A stretch of DNA of 64,000 nt. Source: PALSA-612 sp963846915. GTDB taxonomy: Bacteria > Actinomycetota > Thermoleophilia > Gaiellales > Gaiellaceae. The stretch is from assembly GCA_963846915.1 (NCBI GenBank), contig CAWJXV010000007.1, positions 246,601 through 310,600 on the forward strand, given 5' to 3'. A model generated the notes under the pieces. That model had not been told where the DNA came from, did no database searches, and was given only the letters and a program-made list of their open reading frames with translations. Shown piece by piece: positions 55,332 to 64,000 of the stretch. Each line of letters starts with the position of its first letter. Position 1 is the stretch's first letter. The translations under genes and the position numbers were made by a program.

Positions 55332-58247
55332 ATGAGCGGCCTTCTCAGCCGGCCGACCGAGGGCCGGAAGCTGGTGACTGTACTTTTCTGCGACCTCGTC
55401 GCCTACACGCAACTCGCCGAGCAACTCGACCCCGAGGCACTGCGGCTCGTGATGTCGCAGTTCTTCGACCGTGCCGCTGCGGTCGTCGAGCAGCATGGAG
55501 GCACCGTCGAGAAATTCATCGGGGACGAGGTCATGGCCGTCTTCGGGGTGCCTTTCGTGCACGAGGACGATGCACTTCGGGCGGTGCGGGCCGCTGTCGC
55601 TGTCCGTGACTGCGTCACGCAACTCGACCGCGAGGCCGACACCACGCGCCTCGAGTTGCGCATTGGCGTCAACAGCGGCGAGGTCGTGACCGGCGATCCG
55701 GCATCGGGGCACGGATTCGTCAGCGGCGACGCTGTGGCGGTCGGTAAGCGGCTCGAACAAGCAGCTGCGCCCCGCGAGATCATTCTCGGAGAGGCGACTC
55801 ATGCGCTCGTCGCCCACGCGGTACGCGCAACAGGGCTCGATCCGCTTGACCCTCAAGGGGAAAAGCGGCGAAGTAACGGCGTTTCGGCTCGAGTCGGTCG
55901 ACCCCGAGGCGACGGCCATCCCGCGTCGCGCCGATACCCCGTTTGCCGGGCACCGGGAAGAGCTGGAGCACCTCCGCGGCATCTACGCCGAGGTCGCCGC
56001 CGGAGGTGGCGCCCGCCTGGTCACCATCGTGGGCGAGCCCGGGATCGGAAAATCGCGGCTCGCGCGCGAACTCATCGCGCAGGTCGAGCACGAGGCGACG
56101 GTACTCGTCGGCCGTTGCCCACCATACGGCGAGGGGACTACCTTTCGCCCGTTCGCGAGCTATTCCGCGCGGCGGATGCCGAAGATCGGGAGCTCGACGG
56201 CTCGAGCTTCGAGGCCTTTGCGGCAACACGGCGGGTGCTCGAGGAACTTGCCAACCGGCGGCCGGTGGTCGCCGCGTTCGACGACGTGCACTGGGCCGAG
56301 GAGACGATGCTCGACCTGCTCGAGCATCTCGCATCGCGGCTCGGAGCCGCGCGCGTGCTGCTGCTCTGCCTCGCACGCCCCGAGCTCTCCGACCGACGCC
56401 CGCAATGGCTCCAGAGCCCGCGATGGCCGTGCTGCTCGACGCGCTCGCCGAGTCGGACTGAGTCGACGCTGATCGAGGCGCTCGGCGTCGCGCCGGCGGT
56501 TCGTCAGCGGGTCGCGGAGATGGCCGAGGGGAACCCCTTGTTCATGGAGCAGCTCGCTGCGATCGTCATCGAGGACGGAGCCGAGATCGGCATGGCGAGC
56601 TCGATTCGCGGCGTCCTCCAGGCACGACTCGATCGGCTGGGGCAGGCAGAGCGCGTCGTGTTGGAGCGGGCCTCGGTCGTCGGCCGGAGCTTCTCACTCG
56701 CCGCGCTCCTGGAGCTCATCCCGCCCGAGGAACGGGAGCTCGCCCAGAACCACATTTTCGATCTCGCGCGGCGAGGGCTCGTCCGGCCCGACACGACCGA
56801 TCCGCAGGTCGGCTTCCGCTTCCAGCACGCCCTGATCCGCGACGCGGTCTACGAGGCGATGCCCAAGATGACGCGTGCCGACCTCCACGAGGAGGTCGCC
56901 GCCTGGGTCGAGACCGCAGGCGACCCGGAGGCGCTCGTCGGCTTCCACCTCGAAAGGGCCTATCTCCTCCGCAAGGAGCTCGGCCGGCATGACGCGGAGC
57001 TCGGCATGCGCGCTGGCCGCCTCCTCCAGCGGGCCGCGGAGACCGCGTCGAGCAAGGCCGACGGTCCTGCAACGATTCACTCCTGGAGCGCGCGCGGGTC
57101 GTCCTTCCGGGCGACGATCCGGAGCTGCCGCTGCTACTCACCGCGCTCGGTAGCGCGCGTGTGAACGCGGGCGACCTGCCCGGCGCCGCCCTGGCGCTCG
57201 AGCAAGCGATCGAGGCCGCCGTTGGGCTCGGAACCGGGCCGCGGAGCTGCACGCACGGATCGAGCTGCAGTTCGTCCGCGCGTTCGCCGCCCCCGATACG
57301 CCGGTCGAGGAGAGCGTCAACCTTGCACTGGCCGCGATTCCGGAGCTCGAGGGCCTGGACGACGAGCTCGCACTCGCGCGAGCGTGGTGGCTTCCATCGA
57401 GCGGCGACATAGCACGCCTGCCGCCGGCGCAAGCGCGGCGAGGAATCGAGCGCGCACTTGAGCACGCGCACCGCGCGCGCGCCGCGATCGACCTGGTGGC
57501 CACGCTCTCGGGCATGCTCGCCCAGGCGCTTCTGCATGGCCCAACCCCTGTCGAGCAGGCGATCGCGCGCGTGAAAATGCTTCCGGACGAGTTCGGGCTC
57601 GATCGCGCCCTGCGAGCGTCGGGTCGACACGAGCCTCGCCGGATTGATGGCAATGCAGGGCAGGATCAAGAGGCACGGCAGCTCTACCGCGACACGGCGG
57701 CAACGTACGAGGAGTTCGGACTGCGCTTCCGGCGCGCAACGCAGGGGTTCGTCGGTGCCCAGATCGAGCTGCTCGCGGGCAACCCAAAGGCGCGGAGCAA
57801 CAGCTGCGGGCGTCCACGACGGCGTTCGCCGATTTCGGGGCAACCACGTCGGCCACGACGCACCGGGCGCTGCTGGCCGACGTGCTCTGCAGGCTCGGAA
57901 GGCTCGACGAGGCCGAGGCAGAGGCACGCTTCGTCGGCGCCGAAGCGCCCGCCGACGACCTCGTCGCCCAGGTGCTCTGGCGGAGCGCACACTCGCCCGG
58001 TCGCTCACGCGACGCGGATCGCCGGACGCACACGAGCCCGCCGGGCGGTCGCTCGCCCTCAGCGCGGGCGTCGAGTTCCCTTTCCTGCGCGTCGCGGCCC
58101 TCGAAGCCTCGGCCGAGGTCGAGCAGGCACGCGGCGGATCGGCCTCGGCGTGCGGCTCTGTTGGACGAGGCTCGTTCGCTCATGGAGGCAAAGGGCAACT
58201 TGATCGAAGTTGCACGCATCGATGTGCTTGCATTGACGCTCGCGTGA
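55332..58247 (+). pseudogene. Class III nucleotide cyclase / AAA ATPase / TPR protein, many frameshifts
   Basis: ATG 55332. The cyclase domain has VTVLFCDLVAYTQLAEQLDP and EKFIGDEVMAVFG with both metal Asp residues. In SGDAVAVGKRLEQAA the transition-state Asn usually seen in DAVNVAARLEQ is Ala, so activity is doubtful. The ATPase part has GEPGIGKSRLARELIAQVEH and VVAAFDDVHWAEETMLDLLE. A long helical region follows (LPGAALALEQAIEAAV, ARQLYRDTAATYEEFG, LVAQVLWRS) to a final IEVARIDVLALTLA with TGA 58245-58247. About eight single-base shifts interrupt it. It is a signalling protein type frequent in actinobacteria and mycobacteria. Confidence 0.75.
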
Positions 58248-58316
58248 TGCAGCTTTCCCGAATTGCAAGCGCCTCTGGCAGAGTAGAGTCGGACCGGCTG
58301 ACGAGAGGAGACAGGC

Positions 58317-60083
58317 GTGACCGGCGAACCCAATGGCCAGGAAGAGCAAGAGCACAGCCCCGAAGAGCACAGCCCCAGGGAGCACAGCCTCGAAGGACAC
58401 AGCCTCGAGGGCACAGCCTCGAAGAGCACGACGAGGCCGAGGAGGACGAGGCCGAGAAGGATGGGGCCGAGCACGACGAGGCCGACACGACAAGCACGAC
58501 CGCGACTAGCGGCAGAAGGAAGCTTTCCGGCAGCGAGCGCAAGCCGCTGCCGGGCGCGCGCCGGGCCGGGACGGTGGCAGCGCGCGCGCAGGTCGAGGTG
58601 ACGGTGATCGTCCCGTCCGCGCTGACCAAGACCCACATCGGCCACGCTTGACGTCGGTCGGCAGCCGCTGCGCGAACGCTCCACGACGTGACCCGTCGTG
58701 AGTACGCGGCGGCATACGGCGCCGATCCGGTGGATCTTGCCGCGGGTCGCCGCGTTCGCCCGCGGGCACGGTCTGGAAGTGAAGACAGGCGAGCGCGGCG
58801 CCGCGGAGCGTCGCTCTAAGCGGGAAGGGCAGACCGCATGACCGCCGCGTTCGGGACGAAGCCTCGTGCGCTACCGCTCTCCGCGGGGCATGTACCGGGT
58901 ATGTACCGGACCCGTGCACGTGCCGCGGGTGCTCGAGCCGGTGATCCAGGCCGTCCTCGGTCTCGACGACCGGCCCCAGGCGCACGTCACGAGCCACATC
59001 CTTCCCAGGGACCGCGCTGAGAGCGCGACGAGCACCTCGTTCACCCCGAGGAGGTTCGCGGAGCTGTACGAGTTTCCGCGGCATCTCGACGGAAGCGGCC
59101 AGCGGACATCGGCCGCGATCGAGCTCGGAGGCGGTTTCCGCCGTGGAGAGCTCCGCTAGCTACTTCGCGAAGCTCGGAGTCGAGATGCCCAGGATCACGG
59201 CGATCTCCGTGGACGGTGCCCTGAACCGACCCGGCATCGACGCGACGCCCGGACGGCGAGGTGCTGCTCGACCTCGAGGTCATCGGTGCAGTCGCACCGG
59301 GCGCAGAGCTGCTCGTCTACTTCGCCCCGATGACCGACCGTGGGTTCGTGGACGCGGTCACGACCGCCGTCTTGATCCGCGGCGACCGTCGATCATCTCG
59401 ATCAGCTGGGGTGACGCCGAGGCGAACTGGACGGAGCAGGCGCGGTTCGCCCTCGACGACGCGTTCCACGCCGCGGCCGCGCTCGGAATCACCGTGTGCG
59501 CGGCGTCAGGCGACACCGGCTGGAGGGACGGAGTAAGCGGAAGTCTGGCTCACGTCGACTATCCCGCGTCGAGCCCGTACGTGCTCGCGTGCGGAGGGAC
59601 GCGACTGGAGCTGCGGAACGGAGAGGTTACGGAAGTCGTCTGGAACGACCACGACGGAAACTCGACCGGAGGCGGCGTCAGCGTAGTCTTGACGAAGGAC
59701 CCGGTCTGGCAGCGGACTGCGAACGTCCCGCGCTCCGTCAACCCGCGTGGGGAGCGCGGACGAGGAGTCCCGGACGTCGCCGGCAACGCCGACCCCGAGA
59801 CCGGATACCTGATCGGCGACGGTCGAAGTACCACGCCCCTTCGGTGGCACGAGCGCGGTCGCGCCTTTGTGGGCGGGGCTGATCGCACGCCTGAACCAGC
59901 AGCTGGGAGGCCGAGCCGGATTCCTGAACCCGCTGCTCTACGTAGACCGTCGACCCGCTCGTTTTCAACGATGTGCCGACGGGTGGAAACGGCGCGTATC
60001 GCGCGCGTCGAAACGCATGGGACGCGTGTACGGGCCACGGCAGCCCCAGAGGCAGCGCGCTGGTCGAAGCTTTGGCACGCTGA
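58317..60083 (+). pseudogene. Sedolisin (S53, kumamolisin-like) acid protease precursor, many frameshifts
   Basis: GTG 58317 with AGAGGAGA upstream. An acidic His/Ser/Glu repeat leads to LSGSERKPLPGARRAG, the start of the pro-domain, with DPVDLAxVAAFARGHGLEVK and RYRSPRGMYRV. The catalytic domain has SFTPRRFAELYEFP, GEVLLDLEVIGAVAPGA (Glu and Asp four apart, as in kumamolisin), RPSIISISWGDAEANWTEQA, HVDYPASSPYVLACGGTRLE and, in another frame at about 59850, GGTSAVAPLWAGLIARLN with the catalytic Ser. It ends LVEALAR at 60083. All catalytic residues exist but six or so shifts separate them. Confidence 0.8.
58350..58423 (+). repeat. Five tandem 15-bp units encoding (E/G)HS(P/L)(E/R)
   Basis: Units begin at 58350, 58365, 58380, 58395 and 58410. 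The first four are 15 bases; the fifth is 14 (one base short near 58410-58412), which alone shifts the sedolisin frame. The codon pattern GAG CAC AGC CTC GAA is kept in every unit. Confidence 0.8.
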
Positions 60084-60323
60084 CGTGCGTGTGGCTGACC
60101 GTCGTCGTGTCGCGCGCCCGAGCAAGCAGCATGACCGTGAGCGACCTGCACTCGGACTAGTTCGGCCTTAGAGTCCCGTCGACTGGCGGCGTCGAGTGCG
60201 CGAGGAGGTCACATAGTGGATGCACACGACGCGATCGAAAGCCCTTTGGCAGCGCGAGTTGGCAGCTCGGCGGTGGTCAGCCGACTGCTCTCGGCGTTCG
60301 CTTCTCGTCGTGGAGGTAGAGCG

Positions 60324-61349
60324 ATGACCTATACAGGATCCGAGGCGCCGCGCCCCCTGCGCGTGCTTGGCCCTCCATGGCGGCGGGATCCGGGGTGTGA
60401 TCCCGGCGATGCTGCTGGCCGAGATCGAGCGTGCGGTGCGACAAGCGCATCGGCGAGCTGTTCGACTTGATCGCGGGCACCTCGACTGGCGGAGATCCTC
60501 GCACTCGGCCTGACCAGCGCCCGATCCGGCGAGCCCCGACCGGCCGCGCTACCGGGCCGACGAGCTCGTTCAGCTGGTACACGAACAAAGGGCAGATGAT
60601 CTTTCACCCGCTCTCTCCTGCACTGGCTCGTCACGCTCGTGCGGCCTGCTGGGCGAGCAAGTTCACCGTCAAGGGGCCTGGGACGCGACGTCTACAGACG
60701 TACTTCGGCGAGAGCAGGTTGAAGGACGCCATCTGCGAGGTGGTGATCACTTCCTACGACCTGGAAAGTAGGGGACGCCTGGTTCATCGCCCGTCACAAG
60801 GCACGGCAGGATCTCCAGTGGTTTCGACTTCCCGATGCGGCTACGTCGTGCCGCGCCACCTCGGCCGCTCCCTACCTACTTCCGCCCGGAGCGGCTCGCC
60901 CCCGGCAGCCGCCGGCGGCGACGGTCGACGGCGGCGTCTTCGCCAACAACCCGGCTATGTGCGCGTACGTGGAGGCAATCAAGCTTCACGGGCTCCAACA
61001 GACATCCTCGTCGAATAACTGGGCACGGCGCCGAGCTCAATACCCCGATCCACTACCGCCAGCGCGTAGCTGGGGCCTGATGGGGCTGGGCCTGCTCGAC
61101 TGATCGACGTGTTCATGGACGGCGTCTGCCGACACCGTCGAGCATCAGCTCAGCTTCCTGCTCCCCGACCAGAACGGCCAGCCACGCTACTTCCGCTTCC
61201 AGACCAAACCTGCCGCCCGGCATGAAAGTGATGGGACAGCTGGGAGCTCCGATCACATCGCTGCCCTCAAACAACAAGCCCAGCAGCTCATCAACACCGA
61301 CAGTGCCAAACTCGACCAGCTCTGCGCGTTGCTCAGCACCGCGTCCTAG
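60324..61349 (+). pseudogene. Patatin-like phospholipase, many frameshifts
   Basis: ATG 60324 with GGAGG seven bases upstream. In successive frames: LALHGGGIRGVIPAMLLAEI (oxyanion GGGIRG), LFDLIAGTSTGG (nucleophile Ser in G-T-S-T-G), GQMIFHPLSPALARHARAAC, SRLKDAICEVVITSYDLESR, and VDGGVFANNPAM (catalytic Asp). A C-terminal part LSFLLPDQNGQPRYFRFQ and QQAQQLINTDSAKLDQLCAL ends at TAG 61347-61349. The Asp usual before GGG reads His here. About six indels are needed. Likely a cytoplasmic lipid acyl hydrolase. Confidence 0.72.
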
Positions 61350-61620
61350 CGCGCTGCGCCTTGCCTTTGCGCGCTACCACTCGCAACGTCCACACGAATG
61401 TCACGCGAGCCCACGACACCGCGCAGAAAGTGCGACGGGCTCAACCCTCGGTCCGTTGCCCCGCGTCGTCTCGGTCCGCGTACGCGTTCAGGACCTCGAT
61501 AGGGACGATCTCGAGCGCCCGCACGGCACTCTGGGCACGACGGCAATAAGGCCACTCGCTCGCTCAGGCGGCGCGACTTCGCTAAAGCTGGCCCGCATAC
61601 TGCCCGTCGGCTGGCGCCGT

Positions 61621-63180
61621 CTACCAGCTCGGCGCGAGGTCGCTCTGCGGGCCCGTCGTGACCCGCTTCGGGCCGGTCCCGTCTGCGTTCATCACGTAGA
61701 TTTCGTTGTTCCCGTCGCGGTGGCTCGAGAACGCGATCCTCAGCCCGTCCGGGGACCAGGTCGGGTTCGAGTCGTCGGAGGTGTTCTTCGTGAGCCTCAC
61801 CGGCTTGCTGCCATCGGCATTCATCACGTAGATCTCGTTGTTCCCGTCGCGGTTGGTCACGAACGCGATCTTCTTGCCATCGGGAGACCAGGCGGGGCTG
61901 ATGTCGCCGGCAGGGCTCGTCGTCAGCCTCGTCGGCTTGCCTCCGTCGGCTGGCGTCGCGTAGATCTCGGTGTTCCCGTCCCGATTGCTCCGGAAGGCGA
62001 TCTCCTTGCCGTCGGGAGACCAGGTCGGTTCGTCGTTCTCCGAGCCGGAGGTCAGTCGTCTCAGTCGGCTCCCGTCAGCCGCGTTCATCGTGTAGATCTG
62101 GTACTTGCCAGCCCGGTTGCTCGCGAAGGCGATCTGACTTGCCCGTCCGGCGACCACGTAGGGGCACGGCCGTTGCCCGGGTTCCTCGTCAGCCTATCAC
62201 CGGCCTTGCTGGCCGTCGGCGTTCATGACATAGACCTCGCTGGTGTTCCCGCCGGCCCGGTCGCTCTCGAAAGCGATCTTCGTGGCATCAGGCGACCAGG
62301 CCGGATCGACGTTTACCGACCCAGTATCTGTCAGAAGTTTCGGCGTCCCGCCCACAACGTCGGGATTGATCGTCGTAGATCTCGTACTTCCCGCTCCGGC
62401 CGCTTTCGAACGCAATCGGAGAGGTAGCAATCTGTTGGACGGACTGGATGTTGGCGAGGCCGGTCGCATCGCTCGACGGCAGCGCGACGGTCTTGGGCGG
62501 TTGGGGGTTGCCGCCCGTCGGCACCACGACCTGCACCGCCTTGAGCGCGGGCTTCGGCTTGGCTCCCTTGAGCGGCTTCTTTGCCTCGGGTGCTGTCAGC
62601 TTCGTCGGCTTCTTGTCCTTGCCTGCCACATAAGCGATCCCCGCCGTCAGTCGGATGCGGACGCTCGGCTTGCCGACCACGGCGTTGAAGGTCGGATCGA
62701 CGGTCTTCATGGGCGACCTGCCTGAGCATGATCTCCTTGGGGTCGCCGGTTGGAGGACGTGGAGCAGTCGAGCCCGCCCGAGTTCACCTGGAGCAGGATG
62801 CCCTGCTTCGGCCTGTCGACGATCAGGTCGCCCGGATACTTGCCGCGTTGGTACGTCTCGCACCAGATGCTCGCCTTGTGGCTCCCTTGGATGATGAACC
62901 AGACCTTGCCGTAAGTGGTCGCCTTGATCTCGTCGCGCGGGTGGAGTTTGTTGGTGCTCGACACCACGGGCTGTCCAGGGTCGCCGTACGGGGAGATGGA
63001 CTTCCCGTTGTTGATCGTGACCTTCGAGTACTGGACGGCGGTCCACCCTCCGACGACGCGCTTGTTCTGGCTGGACGCTACGAGGCGCGGGGCGCCGACG
63101 CCGGCAACGACGATGAGCGACATGGTCGCGAGCGCTGCCATGCCGAATAGACGTCTGCGGTGTGAGTCAGCGAAGCGCAT
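61621..63180 (-). pseudogene. FecR-like N-domain plus TolB-type beta-propeller, exported, several frameshifts
   Basis: ATG 63180, overlapping the end of the next upstream gene by 14 bases. A signal anchor (RRRLFGMAALATMSLIVVAG) leads to a FecR-like domain (ISPYGDPGQPVVSSTNKLHP, YGKVWFIIQGSHKASIWCET). After shifts near 62735, about 62380 and about 62160, PD40 repeats appear: DPAWSPDATKIAFESDRAGG, EPTWSPDGKEIAFRSNRDGN, SPAWSPDGKKIAFVTNRDGN and NPTWSPDGLRIAFSSHRDGN. The FecR part often senses or anchors to the envelope; the propeller binds partners. It ends at 61621. Confidence 0.72.
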
Positions 63181-64000
63181 CGAACATCTGCCGAAGGGTC
63201 GGGTTCGAGTTGGCAAAGCCGATGAGCGCGCAGACGAAGAGCAGTCGATAGGCGAAGATCTCGATCCGGCGGGACGCCCGATCGTCCGCGGACGACCCGC
63301 GGCCCGGCCCGATCAGCGACAGCGTCTCGAGGTACGCGTTGCCGAACCGCGGAACTGTCGCGAGCGCCTCGGCAGGCAGCGCCCGGGCGCGGCGCGAACG
63401 CCGGGACCGGCCTGGGACGGACGGCGTCTGTCCCGAACGTGCCAGCTGGAACGCAGTCACCACAGCTGCAAGTGCAAGCAGCGCGAGCAACGGCTGGAAT
63501 GGGCGGACGAGGTACCCTGCGAATGTCCGATAGAACACGAAATCGAGGACGCGGATGGGCCCCCAACTGTAGTTGCGGCTGGCGATCACCAGGCTTTCGT
63601 AGTGCGCGTCGTTGGCGACGCCGAGATCGCCGCGCGCCTTGGCGCTCGACTCGATCATCGCGAGCACACTCGGAAGCGAACTGGGCTCGACGGCCCGCAT
63701 CGCAGTCCCGACGCTCATGTCGAATCCGCCAGCCGTGACGCGCTGGAACGATGTGCCCGGAACACTCAGAACTGCGCCGTGGAAGGAGATCGTGCCCGTC
63801 GCGACCATGGTCTCGAAATCGGCCGGGCGAGAGAAGTTGGCGTTCGAGTAGTCGAGGTCGCCACCGGCCTGTATCTGGGAAAAATCGTCCGTCGCATCCT
63901 TTGCCATCGGAAAGGCCGCCGCGAAGAACGTCGCGCCCTTCGCGAATCCCGTGTGATGGAATCGCGCGGCGTTCTCGAACTGCACGTTGGCGAACGTCGC
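63167..64000 (-). CDS. Pentapeptide-repeat protein with C-terminal membrane segments, 5' truncated by window edge
   Basis: The frame is open to base 64000, so the start lies outside; GTG 63985 is internal. The first part, ATFANVQFENAARFHHTGFA, then AKGATFFAAAFPMA and DLDYSNANFSRPADFE, follows the A(N/D)(F/L)xx pentapeptide beta-helix period. After residue about 150 two hydrophobic spans appear (YLVRPFQPLLALLALAAVVT and FAYRLLFVCALIGFANSNPT) around a basic loop. Similar proteins pair a pentapeptide domain with an ion-channel-like membrane end. It precedes and overlaps the FecR/propeller gene, so the two are coupled. Confidence 0.75.
   Translation of the reverse strand, partial: ATFANVQFENAARFHHTGFAKGATFFAAAFPMAKDATDDFSQIQAGGDLDYSNANFSRPADFETMVATGTISFHGAVLSVPGTSFQRVTAGGFDMSVGTAMRAVEPSSLPSVLAMIESSAKARGDLGVANDAHYESLVIASRNYSWGPIRVLDFVFYRTFAGYLVRPFQPLLALLALAAVVTAFQLARSGQTPSVPGRSRRSRRARALPAEALATVPRFGNAYLETLSLIGPGRGSSADDRASRRIEIFAYRLLFVCALIGFANSNPTLRQMFDALR

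Noticed and set aside
54837..55982. 381-codon minus-strand frame over the MetE remnant and cyclase
   Set aside because: Only the short MetE-like piece in it is meaningful; the rest is antisense to the cyclase domain.
57317..58684. 455-codon minus-strand frame
   Set aside because: Antisense to the TPR part and sedolisin start; low complexity, rich in Arg/Ser.
60216..60470. Short frame starting before the patatin gene
   Set aside because: Its first part has no domain and its second part is the patatin start in a wrong frame.
60324..61349. Patatin as a CBASS (CapV) effector with the upstream cyclase
   Set aside because: The cyclase is class III with an AAA/TPR body, not a CD-NTase, and a protease gene lies between them; no Cap genes seen.
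1..64000. CRISPR arrays, tRNA and rRNA genes
   Set aside because: No regularly spaced direct repeats with spacers, no cloverleaf-like sequence with a convincing T-arm and no rRNA segments were seen by eye.

Overview
The window is high-GC DNA with dense, overlapping gene starts and many GTG/TTG starts. Its gene content points to a soil or sediment actinobacterium. The repeated secreted-protein leader RITRLRPSPA(L/M)VVA, the PRC-barrel and STAS genes and the AAA-LuxR regulators resemble proteins of the class Thermoleophilia (Solirubrobacterales/Gaiellales). That placement is an inference; no rRNA or tRNA gene was seen to settle it.

Layout. 1-6 kb: small housekeeping and stress genes (LapA-like end, PRC-barrel, a 53-residue membrane peptide, a broken STAS gene, an FmdB-type zinc ribbon, a lone sufB, a cupin). 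6.4-10.3 kb: a membrane fatty-acid desaturase, a frameshifted IS110-family transposase, an alpha/beta hydrolase and an unknown protein. 10.3-33.1 kb: a large catabolic island with a hydantoinase-A/B pair whose B subunit carries an acetone-carboxylase-gamma-like zinc domain, an isocitrate-lyase-superfamily lyase, an iron alcohol dehydrogenase, a luciferase-like monooxygenase, a MetE-core protein, a RraA-type aldolase, an aconitase-family LeuC/LeuD pair, a stand-alone lipoyl domain with TPP-dependent E1 alpha and beta, an IclR regulator, an SDR, an SMP-30 lactonase, a complete sugar-type ABC importer and an aldehyde dehydrogenase. 33-38 kb: EttA and a giant AAA-LuxR regulator. 38-45 kb: a run of secreted proteins (RTX repeat protein, GH5-like hydrolase, two RITRLRPSP paralogues), then a fused MauE-thioredoxin membrane protein beside a Tat-exported protein with 16 cysteines. 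45-51.6 kb: metX-metY-CoA-binding operon, OsmC, a flavoprotein monooxygenase and an aminotransferase. 51.7-64 kb: GGDEF protein, beta-propeller, a DUF433/DUF5615-type toxin-antitoxin pair, a cyclase-AAA-TPR protein, a sedolisin protease, a patatin, a FecR/TolB-propeller protein and a pentapeptide-repeat membrane protein.

How the genes may work together. The island reads as an importer plus enzymes that oxidise, hydrolyse a lactone, dehydrate, cleave carbon-carbon bonds and decarboxylate a 2-oxo acid, under IclR control. The substrate cannot be read from sequence. The most unusual parts are the E1/lipoyl unit with no acyltransferase core nearby and the HyuB-AcxC fusion. The mauE-thioredoxin/Cys-rich pair looks like a dedicated disulfide-forming export system.

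Quality caution. Many genes are split by single-base frameshifts although homology continues cleanly in the next frame. There are about six such events in the first 40 kb, and they become very frequent from about 41 to 63 kb. This pattern looks more like consensus indel error than mass gene decay, so 'pseudogene' labels here mean 'frame broken in this sequence', not proven loss of function.
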